DNA of 64,000 nucleotides, from NCBI GenBank assembly GCA_902826775.1, contig CADEHE010000005.1, positions 62,001 to 126,000 on the forward strand, written 5' to 3'. Positions 16,050-25,468 of the stretch are shown here, in pieces; positions within the stretch are counted from its first letter, which is position 1, and every line of letters starts with the position of its first letter. Origin of the DNA: an uncultured Pseudomonadota bacterium. Its GTDB lineage: Bacteria > Pseudomonadota > Gammaproteobacteria > Burkholderiales > JALYOK01. The notes under the pieces were generated by a model. It saw only the letters and a program-made list of their open reading frames with translations, was not told the DNA's origin and made no database searches. Both the position numbers and the translations under genes were made by a program.

Positions 16050-16330
16050 TTGCTTACGAAGCCGCGGCACCCAGCGAGGTTGGGAAACTCGCAGCAAAAA
16101 TGCCGGCACTTCCATTGTTTGCCTACTAACCTCACTTTGGATGCCGGGGTGGCGGCGATGGACTTGCCACGCGGCACATGCTCATCGCAGCTTTTGAGCG
16201 AGTCTCTAGGCCATTTGGCATAGACCAAAGGCTCTAAACCCTCACCTTGCTTGACGTGGTTAGCCTGCGTTGCCAAGATGCGGCCATGGCCGGTGCGCTC
16301 TGCGCCACCACAGCCTACCGCTGGGCAACC

Positions 16331-18232
16331 ATGACTCGCTGGGGAATCAAGAAACGCGTACTGTTGTTGGCGCTCGCACCCGCGCTTCTCACGGCATTGG
16401 TGCTCGTGAGCTATTTCGCGCTGGTGCGCTATCTTGGCGTGCACGACGAGGGACGAGCCCATGCGTTCTCACTGGCACGTCAGTTCGCATTGCGTGCCTC
16501 TACTGCGTTAGAGCGTGTCGACCGTACCGAGCTTGAGCGCCACGCTCGCATGCTGCTGCTCGAACCCGATGTGCGCCGTGTGACGATAGTCGATGGGCGC
16601 GGAGCACAACTTGCGCGAATCTCGAATGACTTTTCCGGTGCCGGGCAGGCGGGCGCAGCAATCGCTGTTGAATGGCCGATTGAGGGCCGCGCCGCGGGAG
16701 CGGCGTCTACTCTCGCCACCGACGCCGTGCCACCGTTACTGGGCAAGGTAAGCATTGAAGTTTCCGATCGCGCGGCGTCGCAGCGCTTGTGGCATGAACT
16801 CGGTTTATTGATTGGCCTTTGGCTCGTCTGCTTTTCGGCCGCTGCTGCGCTTGCGCTGCGCCTCGGCCGCGAAATCACTTTGCCCATGGGAATGCTGGCG
16901 AAGGCCGTCGACGACATCGCTGCTGGAGACCTCGATACGCGCATCCCGGTGGGCACAGGCGGCGAGTTCGCCAAGCTGGAGAGCGGTATCAACGACATGG
17001 CCGCGCGGCTGAAAGCTTCGCAGGAGAATCTGCAGCGGCGCATCGCCGAGGCAACTGCGAATCTGCTCGCGCAGAAAGAAGAGGCCGAGCGCGCCAACAT
17101 GGCGAAGTCACGCTTCTTGGCTGCAGCCAGCCATGATCTGCGTCAGCCGATGCACGCGCTGATGTTGTTTGTCACCGACCTCAAACAGCGCATTCAGTAC
17201 CCTGAGGTTAGCCGCATTGTGCATAACATCGAGAGCTCGGTGAGCGCGATGGTGAGCCTATTCAATGCGCTGCTGGACATCTCGCGGCTTGACGCCGGCG
17301 TGTTGCATGCCAACCCGGTCGATTTCCCGATTCAGAGTTTATTTGATAGGTTGCGCCTCGAGTTCAGTGCCGCGGCGCGCGAAAAAGGCCTGGATTTTTC
17401 TGTGATGGGATCGAAACAAGTGGTGCGCACCGATCCTTTGCTGCTTGAACGCATTGTGGTCAACTTGGTTGCCAATGCCGTGCGCTATACGGCTCGCGGC
17501 GGCATCGTGGTGGGGTGTCGGCGCCAGCGTGATGCGGTGCGCGTCGAAGTTTGGGACAGCGGCCCTGGCGTGCCGCTGGAGCGGCAGCGCGATATCTTTC
17601 AGGAGTTTTTCCAGCTCAGCAATCCAGAGCGCGACCGCAGCAAAGGTTTGGGCTTGGGCTTGGCGATTGTCGAGCGCATGGCGAAACTAATTGGTACACG
17701 GGTGCGTTTGCGCTCGGTGGTGGGCAAAGGCTCGGTGTTCTTCTTGACCGTGCCGCTCGGGGCTGCCGCGCGAGTAGTACGTGAACGCGCTGAGCCGATG
17801 GAATTAGTTGGCCAACCGCTTGCGGGCGCTTTCGTGGTGGTAGTCGACGACGAAGGGCCGATTTTGGAGGGCATGCGCGGCTTGCTGCTTAGCTGGGAAT
17901 GCGAAGTCGTCGCTGTCGACAGCCAAGCGTCGGCGCTGGCTGCCGCAACGCAAGCCGGCAAAGCACCCGATGCCATCATTAGCGACTATCGCTTGCGCGA
18001 TGATGAGAACGGCATCGACGTGATTCGCGCCTTGCGCGCAAACTTTGGCGCGGCGATTCCCGGCATCCTCGTAACCGGCGACACGGCCCCGGACCGGTTG
18101 CGCGAAGCGGAGCAGAGCGGGTTTTATCTCATACATAAGCCCGTGCGGCCGGCTAAGCTTAGAACCTTGCTCACACACTTGCTTACCCGGAAGAAAGTGC
18201 AACCCCCAGCGCTCGTCAGCCAGTCTTTCTAG
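16331..18232 (+). CDS. Hybrid sensor histidine kinase with C-terminal receiver domain
   Basis: About 633 aa from the ATG at 16331; upstream in-frame ATGs at 16286 and 16247 are alternatives. A membrane segment (about 8-30), a short periplasmic region and a second membrane segment (about 160-180) frame a small sensor. A HAMP domain (GREITLPMGMLAKAVDDIAAGDL) leads to the dimerisation helix with the phospho-acceptor His in LAAASHDLRQPMHAL. The ATPase domain has NLVANAVRYT, DSGPGVP and GLGLGLAIV. A C-terminal receiver (VVVVDDEGPIL, ISDYRLRDD, LVTGDT, HKPV) completes the protein. The probable partner is the LuxR-type regulator upstream; the stimulus is unknown. Confidence 0.92.
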   Translation: MTRWGIKKRVLLLALAPALLTALVLVSYFALVRYLGVHDEGRAHAFSLARQFALRASTALERVDRTELERHARMLLLEPDVRRVTIVDGRGAQLARISNDFSGAGQAGAAIAVEWPIEGRAAGAASTLATDAVPPLLGKVSIEVSDRAASQRLWHELGLLIGLWLVCFSAAAALALRLGREITLPMGMLAKAVDDIAAGDLDTRIPVGTGGEFAKLESGINDMAARLKASQENLQRRIAEATANLLAQKEEAERANMAKSRFLAAASHDLRQPMHALMLFVTDLKQRIQYPEVSRIVHNIESSVSAMVSLFNALLDISRLDAGVLHANPVDFPIQSLFDRLRLEFSAAAREKGLDFSVMGSKQVVRTDPLLLERIVVNLVANAVRYTARGGIVVGCRRQRDAVRVEVWDSGPGVPLERQRDIFQEFFQLSNPERDRSKGLGLGLAIVERMAKLIGTRVRLRSVVGKGSVFFLTVPLGAAARVVRERAEPMELVGQPLAGAFVVVVDDEGPILEGMRGLLLSWECEVVAVDSQASALAAATQAGKAPDAIISDYRLRDDENGIDVIRALRANFGAAIPGILVTGDTAPDRLREAEQSGFYLIHKPVRPAKLRTLLTHLLTRKKVQPPALVSQSF

Positions 18233-18325
18233 CAACCGATTTTTCTTTTTGGTTCGTTTCTGCCGATAAGTGCGCCATTGCGGTCGATATCATGGCCAGA
18301 CGAGCGCCGGCAACGACTGCGCGCC

Positions 18326-19447
18326 TTATATGCCGCACCAGCGCCGCGCGATGGTGGTGAAGTATTCCACCGACTGCTCGATCTTGCTCATGTGCGCGTA
18401 TTCGTCGGTTTGATGCGCCTGCGCGGCCTCTCCTGGACCGAGCACCACCGTTGGCGGCGACTTGAACGCTTTGCGCAGCGCTGCCGCGTCGGTAAAGAAC
18501 GGGCCGGTAATGGGCTCCGGGCGCTTGCCGAGGAACGGCGTCACGGTGTCGAACACATGCTGCATCCACGGATCGTTCGGATCGGTGTAAACGCTGGGCA
18601 CGTCCATGATCGCCTCAAGCTCTACATCTACGCCAAGGTGGCGCTGTAAGTCGGCTTTGATCTTGGCGTGATCCTGGTTCGGCGTGGTGCGCATGTCGAT
18701 GCCGATCATCGCCTCATCTGGCACCGAGTTATAGTTGAGTCCGCCTTGGAATACGCCGACATTGAGAGAAGGCAGCCCGAGCGCCGGGTGGGCGTGCGGT
18801 TTGCCGAAATCGTAGCCCTCAAGCTTCGACACCGCGCGCGCCGCCTTGTAAACAGCGTTATCCCCAAGATGCGGCATCGAGCCATGCGCAGTCTTGCCGC
18901 GCGTTTTGGCGCACACCCAGAACGCGCCTTTATGGCCGACCATCGGGTAGTTTCCAGTTGGCTCGGCAACGACGATCGCGCCTGCATGGCCCAGCACGCC
19001 GGAGGCTTCCAGATGATTGGCACCGCCACAGCCTTTCTCCTCGTCCGCGGTTATTACGACGATCACACCCGGCGAGCGCTCCAGTTGCTTTGCAAGTTGT
19101 TGCATGACGATGGTGAATGCGGCGACGCCGGCCTTCATATCACTCACGCCGCGGCCATACATCTTGTCGCCATCGGTTTCACCCGCGAACGGATCTTTGC
19201 TCCACGCCTTGCGCCCGAGCGGCACAATGTCGATATGGCCGGTAAAGCAAATCGGCTTCTTCTCGGCGGAGCCACCAATGCGCGCCACCAGACTGGTGCG
19301 CTTGTCCTCGAACTCGTGGTAACTGATCTTGAAACCCGCTTGCTCGTAGATCCGGCCTAGGTGTTGCGCGCAGATGCGCTCGTCGCCAGGCGGATTGATG
19401 GTGTTGAAACGCACAAGTTCCTTGGTCAGTTCGATGGCGCGCGACAT
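18326..19447 (-). CDS. M20-family deacylase (acetylornithine deacetylase/DapE-like)
   Basis: 373 aa starting MSRAIELTKELVRFNTINPPGDE. The M20 metal-site residues are visible: His/Asp in CFTGHIDIVP, Asp in YGRGVSDMKAG, the Glu pair in ITADEEKGCGG and Glu in VAEPTG. The dimerisation lid contains GKTAHGSMPHLGDNAV. These enzymes remove N-acyl groups from amino acids with two zinc ions. ArgE and DapE cannot be separated reliably by eye; the GHIDIVP and AEPTG blocks suit ArgE/DapE generally. Stand-alone gene, convergent with the histidine kinase and divergent from an amidohydrolase. Confidence 0.85.
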   Translation of the reverse strand: MSRAIELTKELVRFNTINPPGDERICAQHLGRIYEQAGFKISYHEFEDKRTSLVARIGGSAEKKPICFTGHIDIVPLGRKAWSKDPFAGETDGDKMYGRGVSDMKAGVAAFTIVMQQLAKQLERSPGVIVVITADEEKGCGGANHLEASGVLGHAGAIVVAEPTGNYPMVGHKGAFWVCAKTRGKTAHGSMPHLGDNAVYKAARAVSKLEGYDFGKPHAHPALGLPSLNVGVFQGGLNYNSVPDEAMIGIDMRTTPNQDHAKIKADLQRHLGVDVELEAIMDVPSVYTDPNDPWMQHVFDTVTPFLGKRPEPITGPFFTDAAALRKAFKSPPTVVLGPGEAAQAHQTDEYAHMSKIEQSVEYFTTIARRWCGI

Positions 19448-19554
19448 AAGAAATCTCTTTGATGGCCTCGCCTTCATTGTAAACGCAATTCCGAGTTCGC
19501 TTCGCCGGGATGGCGGTGAGACAATTTCAATAACTACTGACCCATCGCGAAAGA

Positions 19555-20391
19555 ATGGCCATGCGCATCGTCGACTCGCAACTACATCTTTGGGGTGCAA
19601 ACAGCGCGGCGCGGCCTTGGCCGGCCGGGCGCGAGCGCGACGCGCAGCGGCCCTATCCGGTGCCGAAGGAAGCACTGCTGCTGGAGATGGATTTGGCCGG
19701 CGTTAGCCGCGCCATATTGGTGCCGCCCTCGTGGGAGGGCGATCGCAACGATCTTGCCTTGGAAGCGGCGCGCTCTCATCCCGAGCGCTTTGCGGTGATG
19801 GGCCGTTTTGCTTTGCACGAACCTCCCGACCTCGAACGTGTCGCCGCGTGGAAACAGCAGCCGGGCATGCTCGGCATGCGCTTCACCTTTCACCACGAAC
19901 ACTATCGCCGCGCACTGACCGACGGCTCCTCAGAATGGCTCTGGGCGGCGGCGCAACAGCACGCGATTCCGCTGATGATGCTCATGCCAGGGGCCATGCA
20001 TAGCTTGGAGCGGCTAGCACAAAACTATCCGGCGCTGCGCATCACGATCGATCATTCGGGTCTGCCATTCGATCAGAAAGCACCGCAAGCGCTGCAAGAC
20101 TGGCCGCAGGTAGCGGCGCTCGCCAGGTATCCCAATGTCGCGGTCAAGGTTTCCGGACTGCCAGCGCTCTCCACACAAGCGTTTCCTTTTCGCGACGTGC
20201 ACGACACAGCGCAGCGCTTGTTCGATGCCTTCGGCCCATACCGCACCTTCTGGGGCACCGACTTGACGCGCATGTCGTGCACCTACCGCGAATGCATCAA
20301 CATGTTCACGCAAGCGTTGCCTTGGTTGACCGGCGAGGATCTCGAATGGGTGATGGGGCGTGGCGTTTGCGAATGGTTGGGATGGGCTTGA
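19555..20391 (+). CDS. Amidohydrolase_2 family metal-dependent hydrolase
   Basis: 278-aa compact TIM-barrel enzyme. The N-terminal IVDSQLHLWG motif is the modified HxH strand of the family (only the second His is present), ITIDHSGLP supplies the barrel His, and FWGTDLTRM ends the barrel with the conserved Asp. Related enzymes act as lactonases or decarboxylases on carbohydrate or aromatic-derived substrates. An ATG two codons later is an alternative start. It diverges from the M20 gene across about 107 bp, so the two may share control and handle one catabolic route, which is inference. Confidence 0.85.
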   Translation: MAMRIVDSQLHLWGANSAARPWPAGRERDAQRPYPVPKEALLLEMDLAGVSRAILVPPSWEGDRNDLALEAARSHPERFAVMGRFALHEPPDLERVAAWKQQPGMLGMRFTFHHEHYRRALTDGSSEWLWAAAQQHAIPLMMLMPGAMHSLERLAQNYPALRITIDHSGLPFDQKAPQALQDWPQVAALARYPNVAVKVSGLPALSTQAFPFRDVHDTAQRLFDAFGPYRTFWGTDLTRMSCTYRECINMFTQALPWLTGEDLEWVMGRGVCEWLGWA

Positions 20392-20533
20392 TAGTGCCCG
20401 CGCATGCGGTGCGTTGAGTGTCCGTGCCCTGACGCGCTTAGCACCGAAGACGCAGTACGCGATTTGCTCGTCAAAATTCCCGCAAACACGGCTTTAGTCG
20501 TCGTTGCTTGTCCAAGCGTGGCCCGCGAAGCAG

Positions 20534-21331
20534 TTAGCGTCCTTTGAATTGCGCCTTGCGCTTCTCGTTGAATGCCGCGATTCCCTCACGCCGGTCATCG
20601 GTATCGACGAGGTGATTGTAGGCTTCTACTTCAAATCGGTAGGCTGTTCGGATCTCCATTTGCCCACCATAACGGATTGATTTCTTTGCTTGCCGCACTG
20701 CGAGCGGTGCGTTCGCGGCAATTGTGTTTGCAGCGGCTAGCGCCACTGAGACGACTTCGCCTGGTTCGCAAAGGCAATTTATCATGCCCCAAGCCGCGGC
20801 TTCCTCCGCCGAAAAGGGTTTTGCCGTCATGATGATTTCCTTCGCGCGGCGCTCGCCGATCGCGCGCGGCAAGTTCTGTGTGCCGCCCGCGCCGGGAATA
20901 ATGCCGAGAGAAGTTTCGGTGAGCGCGAAGCGCGCGGTGCGCGCGGCGTAGATAAAGTCGCACATCAGCGCGAGTTCGCAGCCGCCCGCATAAGCCGCGC
21001 CGTTCACCGCCGCGATGATTGGTAGCGGCAAATCGCCCAACGCCCAAAACGCGCGCTCGAACAATTCATGTTGCGCGCGCCAAGCATCACGGGTCATGCC
21101 GTTGCGCTCCTTTAAGTCTGCCCCGGCGCAAAACGCCTGATCGCCGGCGCCAGTCAATACCGCGCAGCGATACTCGTCCGCGTCGTCAGTGAGACGCGTC
21201 CACAGATCGAGCAACTCGCTGCCCATAGCGGTGTTAAAGGCATTGCGCACTGCGGGGCGGTTGAGGCGGACCAGTAGCACATGGTCAAACGGAGTCTCAC
21301 ACAGGAGAGTCTGATATTGCGGCAGTGTCAT
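20534..21331 (-). CDS. Enoyl-CoA hydratase/isomerase family protein
   Basis: 265-aa crotonase-fold protein. The oxyanion-hole segments are AFCAGADLKER and AYAGGCELALMCD. The catalytic Glu position is in LTETSLGIIPGAGGTQNLPR, which carries both glutamates used by true hydratases (one here, one in the preceding loop). PFSAEEAAAWGMINCLCEPGE is typical of the C-terminal part. It probably hydrates a medium or branched enoyl-CoA in beta-oxidation or amino-acid catabolism. Adjacent to livHMGF on the same strand (210-bp gap), which suggests branched-chain acid or amide catabolism, but the link is weak. Confidence 0.88.
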   Translation of the reverse strand: MTLPQYQTLLCETPFDHVLLVRLNRPAVRNAFNTAMGSELLDLWTRLTDDADEYRCAVLTGAGDQAFCAGADLKERNGMTRDAWRAQHELFERAFWALGDLPLPIIAAVNGAAYAGGCELALMCDFIYAARTARFALTETSLGIIPGAGGTQNLPRAIGERRAKEIIMTAKPFSAEEAAAWGMINCLCEPGEVVSVALAAANTIAANAPLAVRQAKKSIRYGGQMEIRTAYRFEVEAYNHLVDTDDRREGIAAFNEKRKAQFKGR

Positions 21332-21540
21332 AGGGTCTCTGCGAGGAGATGGGTGAAGTCATTGCTCATTGCGAGTTGCCTGATGCCGGGACACTTTTGT
21401 CGTCTCTCGGAAGATGGAATCCATGCGACGCGCGGAACAGTAGTAGATTCCCGCCTGCCTGGGATGATGGGAGTCTTGATTTGCATAAACTCGCAGTTGC
21501 GTAGCGCGCAACGATGCGCGTCAAGGAATCGATCCTCACG

Positions 21541-22251
21541 TTAGCCAAAGTACGCTGCTTGCACCTGCTCGTCGCGCCGCAATTGCGCCGCGTTGCCTTC
21601 GGCAACCACTCGTCCCTGCGCGAGCACGTATCCGTAGTGCGCGATCTTGAGTGTTTGGCGCACGTTTTGTTCGACCAAAAACACCGTCACGCCTTGTTCG
21701 TTGATACGCTGGATGACCTTGAAGTTCTCTTGCACGAACAGGGGCGACAGTCCGAGCGACGGTTCGTCGATCAATAGTACTTTCGGCGCCGCCATCAGTC
21801 CGCGCCCGATCGAAACCATCGCTTGCTCGCCGCCGGACATGGTGCCCGCGAGCTGTGTACGGCGTTCGTTCAGGCGAGGGAAAATATCGAACACTCGCTG
21901 CATGCGCGCGATGACCGCGCTTTTATCTTCTTCAGCGTAGGCGCCGAGCCGTAGGTTCTCTTCGACCGTGCTCTTGGCGAAAACTTTGCGGCCCTCCGGG
22001 ATACAAGCGATGCCAGCCGCGACGATTTCGTGTGTCGGCTTGCCTGTGATGTCGTCCTGCGCCAATGTGATGCGCCCTGCGCGCGGCGCGGTCAAGTTGA
22101 GGATCGTGCGGATCAGCGTTGTCTTGCCCGAGCCATTGGCGCCTAGCAGGCACGTGATTTGTCCCGCTTGGGCGCGCAGGTTCACATCGTGCAGCACGTC
22201 GGCCTGGTCGTAGCCGGCGGTGAGGGAGGTGACGGTGAGCGGGGCAGACAT
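21541..22251 (-). CDS. livF: Branched-chain amino acid/amide ABC transporter ATPase
   Basis: 236-aa ATP-binding subunit starting MSAPLTVTSLTAGYDQADVL. Walker A GANGSGKTT, signature MSGGEQAMVSIGRGL (the LivF variant), Walker B LLIDEPSLGL, H-loop in FLVEQN. It powers the HAAT-family importer with LivG, LivH and LivM. It is the last gene of livHMGF, 127 bases after livG. The substrate-binding partner is not adjacent; a LivJ-like gene lies at 54201. Substrate could be Leu/Ile/Val, urea, amides or aromatic acids. Confidence 0.92.
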   Translation of the reverse strand: MSAPLTVTSLTAGYDQADVLHDVNLRAQAGQITCLLGANGSGKTTLIRTILNLTAPRAGRITLAQDDITGKPTHEIVAAGIACIPEGRKVFAKSTVEENLRLGAYAEEDKSAVIARMQRVFDIFPRLNERRTQLAGTMSGGEQAMVSIGRGLMAAPKVLLIDEPSLGLSPLFVQENFKVIQRINEQGVTVFLVEQNVRQTLKIAHYGYVLAQGRVVAEGNAAQLRRDEQVQAAYFG

Positions 22252-22378
22252 TAGTATCTGCGAAGTGCGAAACGACAAACCTGAAACGTACCAGGCAAGC
22301 GCGGCGCACGGCAAGAGCCGGGCGCACACCGTTGACCGCGCATGAAGCGGCCCGAGGGGCACATTTCACTTTTCATGT

Positions 22379-23167
22379 TCACCCTTCGTGAATACTCTCC
22401 ACGCCCAGATAGGCCTCCTGCACCTTGGCATCCTGCGCGACCTCACGATACTTGCCTTCCGCGATTTTCTGGCCGAAGTTGAGCACAACGCAGCGATCGG
22501 TAATGCGCTCGATCACGCCCATTTCGTGCTCGACGATGATAATCGTCAAGTCAGCGATGCGTTCTCGCGCTTGCAAGATGTCGTCCATGAGCGCGCGCGT
22601 TTCTTCGTGCGTCATGCCGGCGGACGGCTCATCTAGCAGCAGCAGCTTTGGCCGGCTGATGAGCGCGCGGCACACTTCCACGCGGCGGCGGTCAATCATG
22701 GTGAAACCCGCCATTGGTTCGTCGAGCCTATCGGCGAGCGGCGCATCGAAAGTACGCATCAGCTCGCGCGCCTCGGTGTAGGCCGCGCCTACCTCGGCGG
22801 CTAGCGCGCCGCGCTGCATTAAATTAAACCACAAGCTGGAGTTCAAGCGCTTGTGGTTGCCGATCATGAGATTCTCGAAGATCGACAACTCTAGATTCAA
22901 GCGTGAGCGCTGGAAGGTACGCGCGATCCCGGCGCGATAGATTTGCTGCGGCGTGCAAGCGCTGATGTCGCGACCATCAAATTCGATGTGGCCGGAGGAG
23001 GGTGCGTAGATGCCAGTGAGCACGTTGAAGAACGTGGTCTTGCCGGAACCATTCGGGCCGATGAGACCCAGTATCTCGCCCCGAGGCAAGCTCAAGTCCA
23101 AACCATCCAGTGCCGTCACACCGCCGAAACGGCGCGTCAGCACGCGGCAATGTAGCAGCGCATTCAT
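22379..23167 (-). CDS. livG: Branched-chain amino acid/amide ABC transporter ATPase
   Basis: 262-aa ATPase from the ATG at 23167, which overlaps the livM stop by four bases (ATGA), so translation is coupled. Walker A GPNGSGKTT, Walker B LLLLDEPSAGM, the LivG-type TFQRSRLNLELSIFENL Q-loop region and IIIVEHEMGVIERI H-loop. The C-terminal extension after the H-loop (VVLNFGQKIAEGKYREV) is typical of the BCA_ABC_TP_C segment. Paired with LivF in the same transporter. Confidence 0.93.
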   Translation of the reverse strand: MNALLHCRVLTRRFGGVTALDGLDLSLPRGEILGLIGPNGSGKTTFFNVLTGIYAPSSGHIEFDGRDISACTPQQIYRAGIARTFQRSRLNLELSIFENLMIGNHKRLNSSLWFNLMQRGALAAEVGAAYTEARELMRTFDAPLADRLDEPMAGFTMIDRRRVEVCRALISRPKLLLLDEPSAGMTHEETRALMDDILQARERIADLTIIIVEHEMGVIERITDRCVVLNFGQKIAEGKYREVAQDAKVQEAYLGVESIHEG

Positions 23168-24291
23168 CGGATTCGATCGGTGAAACTGCGCTGCGCGCGT
23201 GGAACCAAACCTTGCGGGCGCAGCAGCAACACCGCCACGACCAGCAATGCGAACAGCAAGAAGCGGTATTCCTGAATCACCTGCAGCTTCTCCGGGAGGA
23301 TGAGCACGATAGCCGCACCCAGCGGCACGCCCCAAAAGCTGCCCAATCCGCCGAGCAGGATGATAGAAATCATGATGAGCGAGTCGCTCAGCGTGAAGTT
23401 GTTCGGCGCGATAAATCCGAGCATGGTTGCCTGCACGCTGCCGGCGAGCCCCGCAAGAAAATTGCCGATAGAAAATGCGGTGATCTTCCAGCGTGCCACG
23501 TTGATGCCAAACGTGGTGGCCGCCAACTCGTCCATTCGCACGGCATCGAAATTGAGCCCAATCCACGAGTGCTCCAGCCGCCGCACCAGCAGAAAGGCAA
23601 ATATCGCTAGCACCAGCGCGAGGGCGATGTAGGCTACGTAGAAGGAAAGTTCTTGTTCGCCGACTGTGATGTTGTCGTTGAGGTTCCAGCCGAACAGAGT
23701 AAAACCGGGTAGCTTCAACCCTTGCGGCCCGCCGAGCGCGTCGTTCACTTCGAGGAAGGTTTTGAACAAGATCCCGAACGCAATGGTGATGAGGGCGGCG
23801 TAGTGGCCGCGCGTGCGCAGGATCGGCAGAATCAAGAGCGAGCCCAGCAGCGCCGCGACCGCGCCAGCGAGCAGCACAATCAGCCAGTGCGGCAGCGCAG
23901 TGTGCGCCGCGAGCACCGCGGTGGTGTAAGCGCCGGTGCCGAAGAACGCCGCGCCGGCGAAATTCACAACGCCCGCGCGGCCGAACTGCAGGTTTAACCC
24001 CCAGCAGGCGACGCAATAGAGCAGTGTGGTACCGATCATGAGCAGCGCGAAATGATCCTCGCGCAACACCAATATCAGCGCGATCAACGCCGCAACCGCC
24101 AAGAGCGGCGCAAGACGCGGGTGCGCTCGTCCGGCCTGGCCTAAGCGGCTCAGCAAACCGAACTTGGCAGCCGCCGCTGCGGTGCCAAAGCCGAGCACGA
24201 TCAGCGCGCCGATCAAGCGCTGATCCTCTGCGTGCAGCAGGACGGCAGCGTAGGCCGCGATGGCGGCGGCAGCGAGCGCGAGTAGGGTCAT
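23164..24291 (-). CDS. livM: Branched-chain amino acid/amide ABC transporter permease
   Basis: 375-aa membrane permease with about ten hydrophobic segments. NLQFGRAGVVNFAGAAFFGTGAYTTAVL is the conserved LivM signature region and GGLGSFWGVPLGAAIV the cytoplasmic EAA-like loop. Its 3' end overlaps livG by four bases and its start lies 15 bases after livH. It forms the transmembrane channel with LivH. The N-terminal region (first about 70 residues) is longer and more Ala-rich than usual. Confidence 0.92.
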   Translation of the reverse strand: MTLLALAAAAIAAYAAVLLHAEDQRLIGALIVLGFGTAAAAAKFGLLSRLGQAGRAHPRLAPLLAVAALIALILVLREDHFALLMIGTTLLYCVACWGLNLQFGRAGVVNFAGAAFFGTGAYTTAVLAAHTALPHWLIVLLAGAVAALLGSLLILPILRTRGHYAALITIAFGILFKTFLEVNDALGGPQGLKLPGFTLFGWNLNDNITVGEQELSFYVAYIALALVLAIFAFLLVRRLEHSWIGLNFDAVRMDELAATTFGINVARWKITAFSIGNFLAGLAGSVQATMLGFIAPNNFTLSDSLIMISIILLGGLGSFWGVPLGAAIVLILPEKLQVIQEYRFLLFALLVVAVLLLRPQGLVPRAQRSFTDRIR

Positions 24292-24306
24292 TGTTCTACC
24301 AGTGCG

Positions 24307-25227
24307 CTAGACTCGCTGGGCTTCCTGCTCGGCGATCAACCCGGTCGGCTTCCACGCCATGAGCGCGATTACCACCGCGAACGCGAAGACATCCTTGTAG
24401 CTACTGCCGAACGGAATTGCGACTGCGCCGATCGTTTGCAGCGCGGCGAACAGAAAGCCGCCGATGATGGCGCCGTAAAAGTTACCCAGGCCGCCGACAA
24501 TCGCCGCGGCGAAACCGATCACTCCCAAGTTCAAACCCATGGAGAAGTTGATTTCGTTGTAGTAAAGGCCGTTGATGATGCCGGCGAGCGCGGCGAGGGC
24601 GGAACCGAGCGCGAAGGTGATGAGCACGATCTTGGTGTAATTGATGCCCATGATTTTGGCGGTTTCCTCGTCTTGCGCCACCGCGCGGATCGCAAGCCCC
24701 AGTTTTGTGCGGCCGATCAGCCAATGCGTCGCGATGATGACCAACGCGCCGAGCGCGAGCAACAATAGGCTATCAGCGCGCAGCGATAAAGCGCCTAACT
24801 GCAACGCGTCGTCCGGCAGCAGGCGCGGGAAAGGTTTGGGGTTGGAGCCCTGCGGATAAAACACGCGCACCGCTTCGCGCAGTGCGGTGCCGAACATCAG
24901 TGTAATGAGCAGCGTGTTTAGCGCTGGCGCGGATTTGAGCGGCAGCACCAAATAGCGTCCCACCAGCGCGCCGACCAAGCCGGTGAGCGCGATGCCGGCC
25001 ACTAACATCAAAGCTAACTGCAGCAGCGGTTGCTCGATGCCGGCCGCGCTCAAACCCAATGCGGCTGAGAGCGCGGTGAACGCGCCCAGCATCAGCACGT
25101 CGCCGTGCGAGAACTTGATGACGTCCAGCACGCCGAAGAACAGCGTGAAGCCCACCGCGACGAGCGCGTACATCATGCCGAGCATGGCGCCGTTCACCAA
25201 GTGCTGCAGGATACTCGCGCTATCCAT
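24307..25227 (-). CDS. livH: Branched-chain amino acid/amide ABC transporter permease
   Basis: 306-aa permease starting MDSASILQHLVNGAMLGMMYALVAVGFTLFFG, the usual LivH opening. AIVGGLGNFYGAIIGGFLFA is the conserved cytoplasmic loop. First gene of livHMGF. Upstream, ATCTTG-TTTTT-CAAGAT (25265-25281) forms a small palindrome that could be an operator or hairpin near the promoter. No substrate-binding gene precedes it, which is unusual for this operon type. Confidence 0.92.
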   Translation of the reverse strand: MDSASILQHLVNGAMLGMMYALVAVGFTLFFGVLDVIKFSHGDVLMLGAFTALSAALGLSAAGIEQPLLQLALMLVAGIALTGLVGALVGRYLVLPLKSAPALNTLLITLMFGTALREAVRVFYPQGSNPKPFPRLLPDDALQLGALSLRADSLLLLALGALVIIATHWLIGRTKLGLAIRAVAQDEETAKIMGINYTKIVLITFALGSALAALAGIINGLYYNEINFSMGLNLGVIGFAAAIVGGLGNFYGAIIGGFLFAALQTIGAVAIPFGSSYKDVFAFAVVIALMAWKPTGLIAEQEAQRV

Positions 25228-25410
25228 ATACGGGGTAGTAGTAATTAATGGTGAATCTTATTGAATCTTGTTTTTCAAGATGAGCGGTATGCAGTATCGT
25301 ATGTTCTGGCAGTCTAGCGCAGCCGTAGCGTTGCGTCTCGAGAATGTGCGTGAGCCGCAATGATAGCTGAGCGCAATAGCGTGTCCTGGTACGGCGCGGG
25401 GGCGCGTGCG

Positions 25411-25468
25411 GTAGGACCGAGCTTGCCCGCGAGCCGGTTCAGTCTATCGCGAGCAAACTCGGTCCTAC
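25411..25468. repeat. REPIN-like inverted pair of palindromic repeats
   Basis: GTAGGACCGAGCTTGCCCGC starts the left arm (25411-25432); the right arm (25447-25468) is its imperfect inverse, ending in ACTCGGTCCTAC. The arms are separated by 14 bases. The layout resembles REPIN elements known from Pseudomonas and other proteobacteria. The right arm contains the stop codon of the tetR gene. Confidence 0.8.

Noticed and set aside
22379..24016. 545-codon reading that fuses a livM shadow to livG
   Set aside because: The true livG start is the ATG at 23167, coupled to the livM stop; the upstream part is out-of-frame livM.
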